Source: Faecalicatena contorta (GTDB taxonomy: Bacteria; Bacillota; Clostridia; Lachnospirales; Lachnospiraceae). From it: a DNA stretch of 64,000 nucleotides. The stretch lies in the NCBI RefSeq assembly GCF_039521745.1, contig NZ_BAAACT010000148.1, one strand, 5' to 3'. The position numbers and the translations under genes are program-made. Positions 11,301 to 18,723 of the stretch are shown here, in pieces. Each line of letters starts with the position of its first letter. The first letter of the stretch is position 1. Under the pieces are notes generated by a model that saw nothing but the letters and a program-made list of their open reading frames with translations, did not search any database and had not been told where the DNA came from.

Positions 11301-12705
11301 GGCGGAGGTGCAGACGGCCGAAGCCGGGGAATCAGGGATTGCTGAGTTGTGGAAAGAAGTGCTGGGACGGGAGCCTCTTCGGGACGTATCGTTCTTTGAA
11401 CAGGGCGGGACCTCGCTTCAGGCGATTCTTATTTTAAATCGTTATCACCAGAAAGAGTATGATTTTGGTATCAATGATTTTTATCGTTGTCCAACGCTGG
11501 GAGAACAGGAGAAAATGCTCTGCCCCGTGCCCGGTAAAGAGAGAGAAACGGCGGTTCCAGCGCAAAAAGAAGCACTCTGGGAACTGCCGGCTGTGCTTTC
11601 AGACCAGGAAGAAAGGATGTGCAGGCCCGGGAATATATTTCTGACTGGCTGCACAGGCTATCTGGGAAGTTATATATTGAAAAAACTGTTGGAATACGGC
11701 AGCGAGAAAATGTACTGTCTGGTAAGAGGCGGGATGGTCCGGCTGGAGGAAAGCATGAATTATTACTTCGGCGCCGGTTATCTTGATAAATATAAAGAAC
11801 GTCTTTATGCGTTTGACGGAGAACTGACGGCGGAACAGTTTCAGGCGGATCCATGCGTTTATGAGGAGATGGTGCATAGTGTTACGCGGATATTCCACTG
11901 TGCGGCGGACGTCCGGCATTATGCGCCGGAAGAAGAACTTATCAACACGAATGTTGAGGGCACCCGGCAGGTGCTGCGCTTTGCAGAGGCTTCCGGAGCT
12001 GCAGTGATGTATATATCCACAATCAGTGTTGCAGGAATGCAGACGGCCCGGACAAAGGAACAGGGAGCAGTGCTGTCAGAGAAGGATCTGAATATCGGCC
12101 AGAATTGGTGGGAGAATCCCTATGTCAAGAGTAAAATTATGGCGGAGAAACTGGTAGACGATGCGGTACGGCGGGGCCTTGGTGCTAATATCTTCCGGAT
12201 CGGAAGGCTGGTCTCCAGTTCCTTTGACGGGATATTCCAGAAAAATCCGGAATCGAATGCATTTTACAGGCTGATCAAAGGGGTGATAGAACTGGGGATG
12301 CTTCCGGAGATTCTGTATCACCAGAGGCTGGAAGTAACCCCGGTCAATCTGGCGGCGGAGGCAGTTGTCAGACTGAGCAAAACAACAAAGTCCGCCTATC
12401 ATATCTGCAGCCCCCATAAGATTGAAATCGGCTGCCTGGCTGAGGCGTGTAAAGCCGTTCAGATAACGGACGCAGAGACGTTTGCAGGGACACTCAAAGA
12501 AAAGAGCATGCGGTCGGAATCCCCGTATATCCAGGCATTAGCACAGACCTGGTTTGAACTGCAGAACCGGGAGGCCGAAGTGGTGCCAGATACGGCGTTT
12601 ACACAGAAAACTCTGGCTGCACTGGACTTCTGGTGGCCCCAGCCGGACATCGGAAAACTGAAACTATGCTTTACAAAAGAAGAGGGGAGGGAAGAGCGAC
12701 AATGA
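5371..12705 (+). CDS. two-module NRPS with terminal reductase (C-A-T-C-A-T-R)
   Basis: A 2444-residue non-ribosomal peptide synthetase. Domains in order: C1 (about 10-440, HHIIADAW at 141-148, second Gly of HHxxxDG replaced by Ala); A1 (about 470-950, TSGSTGTPK at 615-623); T1 (GGDSL, phosphopantetheine Ser990); C2 (about 1040-1480, HHIISDG at 1171-1177); A2 (about 1510-1980, TSGTTGKPKG at 1637-1646); T2 (GGTSL, Ser2015); reductase R (about 2085-2440, GCTGYLG at 2093-2099, Thr2217, Tyr2251, Lys2255). An R domain releases the thioester by NAD(P)H reduction, so the expected product is a dipeptide aldehyde. An N-terminal C domain predicts N-acylation. The same plan occurs in gut clostridial NRPSs reported to make dipeptide aldehydes and pyrazinones. 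Inferred GrsA-numbered pockets: A1 D-A-L-A-I-G-Q-V-A; A2 D-V-T-Q-I-L-I-V-H. No phosphopantetheinyl transferase is in the window. Confidence 0.93.
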   Translation: MCAEGKLTDVEYLPLSCSQMNIWNLEMAHPGLPINNICTALKIEGNLNLEYLQTCIELVYRAFPSLRTRITIRDGQPYQYVTEEIPARTAFFDFTETNEQGVGIWFQSVAREHFTLYDSPLCQMVIFKTSGKSGGILTRVHHIIADAWSHALITNHIIHNYFQLLQGGRADSFAAPSYEDHILSEQKYLESKAFEKDKKYWRGVLNGILPAAAKEYQCPVISPVGLRKSYRLSNRLNRLIGGFCSKNKVSPFAVFYMGLAVYLRRMKGLERFCVGVPTINRLNFQDKQTGGMFVNTLPFVNELDISMTWNEFNEKLQDDWFALLCHQRIPFESIKKIVSQNGGNISEPLFDIVLSYQNGKMDHLQGARVSLEGRWLYSGYQSEALCIHLSSRDQENQYTVDYDYLTQIFSEEEIDRLHESLSRILKEALQNPDVPIAGLQILSEEMEEQVIYGFNQTDVWYNRDVGIADQLLETFRLNPGRAAVIFEGRRISYQELEEYSLKTARGIVGRTGDRKGTVAVHMRRTEKIFTALCGIILSGNSWLLINRELPAQRKREMVCDSQALFCICTEPAEEMSGCVELVQLDELADADEMPDCETTEYKASGPDDLAYLVYTSGSTGTPKAVEVEQHSVLNLAAAMQPLYPKGAVLSICSVGFDAFLLESVIALLCGRTIVLASEAEMNHPQRLGSLIQNYDAGFMALTPSRLSAYLKNADFCDSLMHMETVICGGESLPSELSKKLADHTCAALYNQYGPSEAAVAVSHAVVNGRESVHIGRPLQNCRIYILDEFQNPLPPGSAGELYIAGDCLARGYHNREALTKERFIRDPFRDSGRMYRTGDYGKWSKDGKIFYLGRRDDQVKLLGHRIELSEIESVLMRHEKVEAAAAGIWENRLIAYYTGDVQLTESELLTFASNYLPRYLLPAAVARVDAFPLNNNGKIDFTALEKPVLSGGGDSPADEVEEKLLAVWRKVLEREELDVHSDYFLSGGDSLNAVLMLLEVEKQFSRSITVQELYANATLRRLGNLIRGREIRPEAQRAEIQRASVRNWYPVTPSQAGFYVMQQLDETKIGYNMPTVFHLSEWLDYPGLERAFARMIAEDTSLRTTFHIEGGRVIARVSPGTEFRMQWMECGTIEEAMASFVRPFDLTEGPLLRAAMLKLPGNEPYLLLDMHHIISDGLSSQLLLGRLNQYYQELPVSMPELDYIDYAWWVSERNSQEENPCRAFWREHLPEKLPERELTPDRPRPPVFDGAGGQYEFALPPALSERIAGFCEEQHVTVFVFLLAVYGLFLSRYSGSTEVVAGTPFSGRRRQHMEEMTGVFVQSLPVFMQAGAEETFTAYLESVKQTVSGMLDHQEITLEELLEITKTSRTRDRNPLFSVMFTMTPVKSGDITIGNAKLAYIPSDTYAVKMDLNLEAVYLQGRYHFRFEYARSLFDEVTIAFYSRCYLQGLKEVLQNPEALLSEISMLDKADQYRLLDQPVRLRTPYDATTVDQAADYYAYADPDRTAVQWGNDSCYTFGELKEKTDALAGILRAEGIGRGDKVAFLTKRTGLLPVFMFGILKSGAAYVPIDPEFPGERILYMLTQAGVRLVLYGQQELVLGNLPCRELVWDGREAGSVLEVPAAEHGAQDAANVIFTSGTTGKPKGVVMCHKSLSNLLAHLEPLLGDREEKILCASNCVFDVFTTETILALGKGYAVSVADEEEMLLPWKMAERIRRDQVTVLQLTPSRIQMCLGDEAFCGALRGIHRIILLGEPWSMELKDRLNGLTDARIFNIYGPTETSVHNCQGDITDEKSIHIGKPIGNCRYYLLDEERRPVPPTAVGEIYIAGECLSPGYINRQDLTDQAFLPDPFLKGEKMYRTGDRGRLRADGNWQCLGRVDTQIKLNGHRIEPLEITQIMLQSGLVKEAAAVPVLHQGAVRFLRAAVVKAEGYTEELLRAYMKKKLPDYMIPSEIHVLEELPRTASGKTDLKKLAETEAEVQTAEAGESGIAELWKEVLGREPLRDVSFFEQGGTSLQAILILNRYHQKEYDFGINDFYRCPTLGEQEKMLCPVPGKERETAVPAQKEALWELPAVLSDQEERMCRPGNIFLTGCTGYLGSYILKKLLEYGSEKMYCLVRGGMVRLEESMNYYFGAGYLDKYKERLYAFDGELTAEQFQADPCVYEEMVHSVTRIFHCAADVRHYAPEEELINTNVEGTRQVLRFAEASGAAVMYISTISVAGMQTARTKEQGAVLSEKDLNIGQNWWENPYVKSKIMAEKLVDDAVRRGLGANIFRIGRLVSSSFDGIFQKNPESNAFYRLIKGVIELGMLPEILYHQRLEVTPVNLAAEAVVRLSKTTKSAYHICSPHKIEIGCLAEACKAVQITDAETFAGTLKEKSMRSESPYIQALAQTWFELQNREAEVVPDTAFTQKTLAALDFWWPQPDIGKLKLCFTKEEGREERQ

Positions 12706-14525
12706 CAATAGCCGGGCATATACTGGATATATCGGCAGCCGTACTGGGGTTTTTCATTGTCAGCTGCCTGATGAAGGGCAGGCTGTCGGCAGCACAGAAG
12801 CTGTATCTTTCCTCGGCCGGATTTCTGCTGATCTGGCTGCTGGCAATCATTGGGATGGAGTACACCGAGAATATGGCGGCGCTGCAGGTCATGGATGCAA
12901 TTACATGTGCCTGTTCCGCCATGCTCATTATGACCATACTGCTGATTTCCCTGATCTTTACGAGAAATCAGGTAAAGGTACCGCGGCACTACTGGCTTTT
13001 GTATGTGCTGCCGGTGCTCTCGTCTCTAGTTGTATTTACAAATCCGCTGCATCATTTGTTTTACAGGCAGTTTTCCATCTACGCATCGGAAGTAAGGTTT
13101 GGCCCTTTGTTTATCATCTCGGGGCTGCAGTACTATATTTATTCCATTATCGTAGTAATCATCATGTTCCGGTATGGAATCAGGCGCAGGACCAGAAGTG
13201 TATGGGGGCAGGTGGGGCTGTTTATCGGAGGGCTGTTTGTTCCGTTCTTCACGAATCTTCTGGCAACCCTTAAGATTGTAGACCTGCCCATATCTGCTAC
13301 ACCGCTGGCCTTTCTGATCACTATATTGTGCCATGGGATTGCCGTGTACTACTTGAATTTTTTAAATATCAAACCGGTGGCTCTGGAAAACATGGTGGAT
13401 AACGTTTCAGAGGGATACGTCATTCTTTCCTCTGACAGATGCATTATTTATTCAAACGCTGCATTTGATGAAGTATTCGGGGAACAGTATAACATGAAGA
13501 TTAACAGTTATCTGAATCAGGTAGTTGAGGGACTGGAGGAGCGGAAACGAGATGTGATTTACAACTTGCTTAATTTTTTTGATGTATGCAAACAGTCTGT
13601 AAATGTTATCTCTTATGAACAGGCGATTCTGTGTGAAGAAGGCAAGGTCTATTATTCGGTAGAACTTACACCCATTTTTGCAAAGCACAGCATGGCCGGA
13701 GTTCTGGCAATGTTCCGGGATGTGACAAAACTGAAAGAGGAAATAAAAAGAAAACAGCAGAATCTGAGCCGGGCAATGGAGAGAGAACGGCTGATCTCAC
13801 TCGGACAGATGATTGGAAGTATTTCCCACAACCTTAAGACTCCGATTATGGCTATATCGGGGGATGTGACGATTCTGGAGGACTTAGTGAGGGAGTATTC
13901 CCAGAGTGTAGGAGACCCGGAGGTTACGATTGAAGATCATCAGGGAATTGCAGGGGAGATGGAGGGATGGCTGGCCAGGATTCAGGAATGCTGTGCTTAT
14001 ATGTCAGACATCATAACGACGGTAAAGGGTATGGCTACAAATTTAAGTACATCCTCGGAGGAGGATTTTACAATGGATGAAGTGTTCAAAAGAGTGGAAA
14101 TGTTTCTGAAGGGCAAGCTGGTCAAAAATGGCTGCAGACTGATTACGGATAACAGGCTTTTAGAGAACACTGTGATACAAGGGGATATCAATAATCTGGT
14201 CCAGGTAGTCAATAATCTTTTGGACAATGCATGTGATGCCATGGAGGGGAAGGGCGGAGACATTGAACTCAGGGCCTGGAAAAAGGACGGCAGTGTCTAT
14301 ATTGCTGTGAAGGATCATGGTATGGGTATCTCGGCAGATGTGAGGGAAAAACTGTTCCGCTTAATGTGTACAACAAAAGGAACGAAAGGAACCGGACTGG
14401 GTCTGTACAGCTCGGCGGAGATTATACGGGCACGGTTCGGCGGCAGGATATGGGGTGAGAATAACGAAGAAGGAGGAGCATCCTTCTATGTCGAGCTCCC
14501 AGTCGAGGAAGACAGGAGAGGATAA
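12702..14525 (+). CDS. sensor histidine kinase, 7TM-PAS-HisKA-HATPase
   Basis: A 607-residue membrane kinase. About seven hydrophobic segments fill residues 1-220 and resemble the HisKA 7TM sensory module. They are followed by a PAS domain (from VDNVSEGYVIL to about 330), a HisKA domain with SHNLKTP (phospho-acceptor His376), and an ATPase domain with N box NNLLDNACDAM, G1 KDHGMGIS and G2 KGTGLGLYS. The ATG at 12702 overlaps the NRPS stop (ATGA), and AGGGAAGAGCG precedes it. An earlier in-frame ATG at 12633 would lie well inside the NRPS and put charged residues ahead of TM1. Translational coupling to the NRPS and the regulator 5 bp downstream suggests that it senses the NRPS product or the conditions for making it; that is inference. 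Confidence 0.88.
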   Translation: MTIAGHILDISAAVLGFFIVSCLMKGRLSAAQKLYLSSAGFLLIWLLAIIGMEYTENMAALQVMDAITCACSAMLIMTILLISLIFTRNQVKVPRHYWLLYVLPVLSSLVVFTNPLHHLFYRQFSIYASEVRFGPLFIISGLQYYIYSIIVVIIMFRYGIRRRTRSVWGQVGLFIGGLFVPFFTNLLATLKIVDLPISATPLAFLITILCHGIAVYYLNFLNIKPVALENMVDNVSEGYVILSSDRCIIYSNAAFDEVFGEQYNMKINSYLNQVVEGLEERKRDVIYNLLNFFDVCKQSVNVISYEQAILCEEGKVYYSVELTPIFAKHSMAGVLAMFRDVTKLKEEIKRKQQNLSRAMERERLISLGQMIGSISHNLKTPIMAISGDVTILEDLVREYSQSVGDPEVTIEDHQGIAGEMEGWLARIQECCAYMSDIITTVKGMATNLSTSSEEDFTMDEVFKRVEMFLKGKLVKNGCRLITDNRLLENTVIQGDINNLVQVVNNLLDNACDAMEGKGGDIELRAWKKDGSVYIAVKDHGMGISADVREKLFRLMCTTKGTKGTGLGLYSSAEIIRARFGGRIWGENNEEGGASFYVELPVEEDRRG

Positions 14526-14530
14526 AGGGA

Positions 14531-16102
14531 ATGCGGAAGAACAGAGCTGGAAAAGAAAAAAATGGTTTTAAAATGTTCATTTTGGACGATGACAGAAATA
14601 TTCTGGATGCTTTGAGTGCCAATTTCCGCACAAAAGGCTACGAAGTAGAGACACAGGAAAATCCGCTGACAGCATTGGAACAGCTGAAGAACGGCCGCTA
14701 TGATATTCTGATTTTGGACTTTATCATGTCCCCAATCTGTGGGGATGAGGTGGTTGCGCGGCTGAGAAAGTTCGATACCAGAATCTATGTAATCATGCTG
14801 ACCGGGCATAAAGAACTGGCGCCCCCGTTAAACACGATCCGGGAGCTGGCGATTCAGGGATACTGTGAGAAGAGCAGCCGGTATGACCAGCTGGAACTTC
14901 TTGTGGAAAGCTGTGTGAAATGCATCCGGCATATCAATACAATCTACCGGTATCAGGACGGGCTGTCCAGTATTCTGGACGCGATACCCCACCTGCACCA
15001 GATGGTGCCTGTCGATGAGCTGTGCGGTCAGGTGCTGAAGGAGCTGAAGGCTCTGGTACAGACAGGGGATGGCTTTGTGTGGGTGAAACCAGATGGCGTA
15101 CTGACGGATCTGGGAAATGCCGAACTGCCGGCGGATATATACAGAGGGGCCGGCTCTTACGATAAGCCATTTTTTGAGTTTGAGAATGAGGATTTCCCGG
15201 TAATTGTAGAACATGTTAGAAAGAGTATGGCGGAGCAGCGGATTATCTATCATAATGGAGTCCTGCTTGTGCCTCTCCTTGGAAAACGGGAGATCATTCT
15301 GGGTGTCATGGGAGCGAAAACCGGGACCGCACCGGATACTACGCTGGAGGCGCTCTTGTCGGTGTATGCGGAGCAGGTATCCACAGCCCTTCACAATACA
15401 CTACTGAAAATGTTGTTAAATGCCAACAATAAGAGGCTCTCCGGCATGAATAAGCGGCTGATGGACAGCTATATGCAGACGGTAGAGGCACTCAGGCTGC
15501 TGGTGGATGCCAAGGATCTCTACACAAGAGGGCATTCCGACCGGGTATCCTATTATGCGGTGAAACTTGCGGAACGCCTGGAATGTGACGCGGAATTTGT
15601 GAAACGGGTCAGGGTAGCAGGACTTCTGCATGACATTGGGAAGATCGGTGTATCGGACGCAGTGCTTAGCAAACCGGAACGGCTAAGCGAGGAGGAATTC
15701 AGAGAGATCAGAAAGCATCCTGACATGGGCGCCAATATTCTGTCCTGTATGGATATGTTCAGCAATACGGGAGAGATTGTGTGTGCGCATCATGAGCGCT
15801 ATGACGGGACGGGTTATCCCAGAAAGCTGAAGGGGGAAGAAATTCCGCCGGAGGCTAGGATCATAGCAATTGCGGACGCATTTGACGCGATGATGTCCGA
15901 TCGGCATTACAGAAAAAAACTCTCATTTGCAGAGGCTGTGAGCCAGCTGAAAGAGGGGAAGGGCGCCCAGTTTGACGGCCATTATGTGGATGTATTTCTG
16001 GAAGTACTGAAGGATTATGATACAATCAGTGAGCAGCTGCGATGGACTTATGATGAAAATAAAGGAAGAAAAGAAAATTATGGAGCAGAAGAATATTTAT
16101 AA
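14531..16102 (+). CDS. response regulator with HD-GYP domain
   Basis: A 523-residue two-part regulator. The N-terminal receiver has an acidic triplet (D19-D21), phospho-acceptor D63 (ILDFIMSP) and a Lys in YCEKSS. A central ~170-residue segment has the look of a GAF-type sensor. The C-terminal HD-GYP domain contains HDIGKIG (H367, D368) and HHERYDGTGYP (from H420), the signature of cyclic-di-GMP phosphodiesterases. There is no DNA-binding domain, so output should be second-messenger hydrolysis rather than direct promoter control. It starts 5 bp after the kinase stop, so the two form a cognate pair. All recognisable catalytic residues are present, so the enzyme is likely active. Confidence 0.9.
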   Translation: MRKNRAGKEKNGFKMFILDDDRNILDALSANFRTKGYEVETQENPLTALEQLKNGRYDILILDFIMSPICGDEVVARLRKFDTRIYVIMLTGHKELAPPLNTIRELAIQGYCEKSSRYDQLELLVESCVKCIRHINTIYRYQDGLSSILDAIPHLHQMVPVDELCGQVLKELKALVQTGDGFVWVKPDGVLTDLGNAELPADIYRGAGSYDKPFFEFENEDFPVIVEHVRKSMAEQRIIYHNGVLLVPLLGKREIILGVMGAKTGTAPDTTLEALLSVYAEQVSTALHNTLLKMLLNANNKRLSGMNKRLMDSYMQTVEALRLLVDAKDLYTRGHSDRVSYYAVKLAERLECDAEFVKRVRVAGLLHDIGKIGVSDAVLSKPERLSEEEFREIRKHPDMGANILSCMDMFSNTGEIVCAHHERYDGTGYPRKLKGEEIPPEARIIAIADAFDAMMSDRHYRKKLSFAEAVSQLKEGKGAQFDGHYVDVFLEVLKDYDTISEQLRWTYDENKGRKENYGAEEYL

Positions 16103-17711
16103 ACAGGTAAAACTTTATAAAACCCTGCCGGAGTGCCTCCTTGACGTGCAGGATGCATATGCGGAGAGACCGGCTATCACGTCTTTCGACAGGGCGGGTA
16201 CCCAACGGGATGTTTCTTACCGTGAATTTGTAAAAGATGTGCAGGGAGCCGCCTATATGATGGTACAGAAAAAAATGGCGGGTAAACACATTGCCCTGGT
16301 GGGCGAAAATACTTATGAATGGATTGCTGCATTCTGCGCGGCCGGCTGCATCGGTTCCGTGGGAGTGCCGATCGACGTGGAACAGCCGGAGGAAGAAATC
16401 CTGAATCTGGCTGAATTTGCGGATGCTTCTTACACGGTAGTGCAAAAAGATTTTAAAGCTGCATTCCAGGGATGGAAAAAAGAACGTGTGATCTGTATGG
16501 ACACCGGAATCCGGGAGATGATGGAAGAGGGCAGAAGAAAAGTGGAGCAGGAACAGATCCAGGGATTTTCATTTGCCCAGGACATCGGGCCGGATACAAC
16601 GCTGGCAATTGTATATACGTCAGGAACAACCAGTGTTTCCAAAGCCGTAGTACTTAGCCATTATAATATGATGTATGATGCCTGCTGCTGTCAGGCTTCG
16701 GTGCAGCTGGAAGATCGGATGTTCAATCCGCTTCCTCTTTACCATACATATTCTCTGGGATGCGGGATTTTGGATATGATCGCGCACGGTCAGAATATCT
16801 GCATCAACGGAAATCTGAAAACGCTGTTCCGCGACATCAAGCTGTACAGGCCGAGTATTCTCATGGCGGTGCCCCTGATTTTAGAAAATCTGCTCAAAGA
16901 AATCCACCGGATCCAGGAAAACATGGGAATCCGGGAGCAGACAGCCCAGGCAGTAGAAAAATATAAAAAAGGAATCTTTACAAAAAAGCCCGTGAAGGTC
17001 AACGGTATGGATCTGATTCTGGGGGACCAGCTGAAGACAATCTGCTGCGGCGGAGCGCATTTGAATGAAAAGATAGCAGAGGAATTTGCAGCTTATGGTA
17101 TTGATGTACTTCAGGGCTATGGAATTACAGAGTGCAGTCCACTGATCAGCAACAGCATCAGGGGACAAAACAGAATCAACTCCGTTGGCCTTCCGCTTCC
17201 AGGGGTGGAATTAAAGCTGGCAGACGGAGAGATTCTGGTGAAGGGTCCTATTGTATTTAAAGAATACTATAAAAATCCGGGCGCTACAGAGGAAAGTTTT
17301 ACAGATGAATGGTTCCATACAGGGGACATTGGCTATATGGACAGAAAAGGCTTTCTCTATATCTGTGGGAGAAAGAAAAACCTGATCGTTTTCAATAACG
17401 GAAAAAAGGTGGTTCCGGAGGAACTGGAAGCTTATATCCAGGAGCTTCCTCTTGTTAAAGAAGTGATGGTGTACGGGGCAAGTACGGGAAATGCACTGGA
17501 TGAAGTGAAGCTTTCCGCACTGGTCTGCGTAGACGCGGAGAAGACCAGTGAGACAGACAATTATAGGATACTGGAAAGTATACAGGAGTCCATTGCGGAG
17601 TTGAACGCAAAACTGCCGGTCTATAAGAGAATCCAGTCTGTAAAGCTGTCCGAGTCCGAATTTAAAAAGACTTCCATGCAGAAAATCCAGAGAAGGAAGG
17701 TGACGGTATGA
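16080..17711 (+). CDS. AMP-forming fatty-acyl ligase (acyl-ACP/CoA ligase)
   Basis: A 543-residue adenylate-forming enzyme that activates a carboxylic acid with ATP and passes the acyl group to a thiol. Visible motifs: YTSGTTSVSKAV (usual TSGTTGxPKG altered), GYGITECSPL, the FHTGDIGYM hinge region with GRKKNLIVFNNGKKV, and near the end KTSMQKIQRR with the A10 lysine. The start at 16080 (MEQKNIYK) overlaps the previous gene by 23 bp; in-frame alternatives at 16050 and 16053 have poorer ribosome sites. Because the next gene is an overlapping acyl carrier protein, the likely acceptor is that ACP, and the likely use is to feed a fatty acyl group to the first C domain of the NRPS. Chain length cannot be read from sequence. 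Confidence 0.85.
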   Translation: MEQKNIYKQVKLYKTLPECLLDVQDAYAERPAITSFDRAGTQRDVSYREFVKDVQGAAYMMVQKKMAGKHIALVGENTYEWIAAFCAAGCIGSVGVPIDVEQPEEEILNLAEFADASYTVVQKDFKAAFQGWKKERVICMDTGIREMMEEGRRKVEQEQIQGFSFAQDIGPDTTLAIVYTSGTTSVSKAVVLSHYNMMYDACCCQASVQLEDRMFNPLPLYHTYSLGCGILDMIAHGQNICINGNLKTLFRDIKLYRPSILMAVPLILENLLKEIHRIQENMGIREQTAQAVEKYKKGIFTKKPVKVNGMDLILGDQLKTICCGGAHLNEKIAEEFAAYGIDVLQGYGITECSPLISNSIRGQNRINSVGLPLPGVELKLADGEILVKGPIVFKEYYKNPGATEESFTDEWFHTGDIGYMDRKGFLYICGRKKNLIVFNNGKKVVPEELEAYIQELPLVKEVMVYGASTGNALDEVKLSALVCVDAEKTSETDNYRILESIQESIAELNAKLPVYKRIQSVKLSESEFKKTSMQKIQRRKVTV

Positions 17712-17983
17712 CAGAAGAAGAAATGCTGCTCCTTGTAGAAGAGATCGTAAGAGAGGTGACAGGGGTGAAGAAGCTGACCATGGATACAGAGTTTGTAAAT
17801 GACCTGGCGCTGAATTCCATGGATGTGGCCAATCTGGTATGCGCGTTCGAGGAGAGATTTGATACGGATATTCCCATGAAAGATGTGCGCAACCTTATGC
17901 AGGTGAGAGACGTGATTCGGTATATGCAGAAATGGGAACATATGCGGGACGCGGACGGCCGCGCCGATGAGAACAATTTGTAA
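17708..17983 (+). CDS. acyl carrier protein of the NRPS cluster
   Basis: A 91-residue acidic, helical carrier protein. The phosphopantetheine site is Ser37 in LALNSMDVANL (an NS variant of the usual DSL). The start overlaps the ligase stop (ATGA), so translation is coupled. The C-terminal ~15 residues are polar and disordered-looking. Its position directly after the ligase supports a dedicated starter-unit carrier for N-acylation of the dipeptide rather than the housekeeping fatty-acid ACP. Like the NRPS, it needs a phosphopantetheinyl transferase encoded elsewhere. Confidence 0.88.
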   Translation: MTEEEMLLLVEEIVREVTGVKKLTMDTEFVNDLALNSMDVANLVCAFEERFDTDIPMKDVRNLMQVRDVIRYMQKWEHMRDADGRADENNL

Positions 17984-18017
17984 TTAGTAAGAAATCACAG
18001 GAAATTATGAAAATCTC

Positions 18018-18046
18018 TTGACAAAGAAAGGCGAACTTGATATTAT
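18018..18046 (+). promoter_or_regulatory. strong sigma-A promoter for the ilvN-like gene
   Basis: A consensus TTGACA (18018-18023), 17-bp spacer and TATTAT (18041-18046). Transcription should start near 18053. This rules out the in-frame start at 18037 and shows that the branched-chain amino acid genes are transcribed separately from the NRPS cluster. Confidence 0.8.
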
Positions 18047-18108
18047 TAAAAAACAGAACGCACTCTGTTTTTGCATTTCTGAAGTTAGACAGGAAAGTAG
18101 GGAGGCAT

Positions 18109-18609
18109 ATGAGAAGACAGGTTTTTTCATTGCTGGTTGACAACAATCCGGGTGTACTAAGCAGGATTGCTGGACTTTTCAGCAGAAGGGGATACAGCAT
18201 TGACAGTATTACGGCGGGAATGACTGCCGATCCCAGATTTACAAGGATTACGGTCGTTGCAAGCGGAGACGAACTGATACTGTCCCAGATAGAAAAGCAG
18301 GTCCGCAAGCTGGAGGATGTCATAGAGATCAAGGTTCTTAAGGACGATGAATCCGTGTACAGGGAGCTGATCATGGTGAAGGTCCGCGCCAGTGCAGCAC
18401 AGCGCTCGGAAGTGATTTCCATCGCAGATATATTCAGGGCCAAGATCGTTGATGTTGAGAAGGAATCCATGATGATCGAGCTGACAGGGAACCAGTCCAA
18501 GCTGGAAGCGTTTCTGAACCTGCTCGACGGCTATGAGATACTGGAGCTGGCAAGGACAGGGATCACGGGTCTTGCGCGTGGGATCAAGGATGTCACATTT
18601 ATAGACTGA
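18109..18609 (+). CDS. ilvN: acetolactate synthase small (regulatory) subunit
   Basis: A 166-residue regulatory subunit of acetolactate synthase, the first common step of valine, leucine and isoleucine synthesis. The N-terminal ACT domain (MRRQVFSLLVDNNPGVLSRI) with GYSIDSIT is the valine-binding part that gives feedback inhibition. The second half is the IlvN/IlvH C-terminal domain. The start at 18109 follows GGGAGG and lies downstream of the promoter. It is followed by ilvC at 114 bp. The catalytic subunit gene (ilvB) is not next to it, so it must be elsewhere in the genome. Confidence 0.9.
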   Translation: MRRQVFSLLVDNNPGVLSRIAGLFSRRGYSIDSITAGMTADPRFTRITVVASGDELILSQIEKQVRKLEDVIEIKVLKDDESVYRELIMVKVRASAAQRSEVISIADIFRAKIVDVEKESMMIELTGNQSKLEAFLNLLDGYEILELARTGITGLARGIKDVTFID

Positions 18610-18723
18610 CAGGCAGTACATAGGGACGGGAAGCTAGAGGCAGACAGCCTTTAACTCATATAAAAAGCAATTTATCATCAGATAAAGCGCACTGATGAAA
18701 GAGAAATTAGGAGGAATGTCAAG

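Noticed and set aside
18037..18108. Longer N-terminus for the ilvN-like protein from the ATG at 18037
   Set aside because: That codon lies within the -35/-10 spacer of the promoter, so it cannot be on the transcript.
18053..18108. T-box or leader-peptide attenuator ahead of the ilvN-like gene
   Set aside because: The predicted leader is only about 56 nt and contains neither a T-box motif nor a run of Leu/Val/Ile codons with a terminator.
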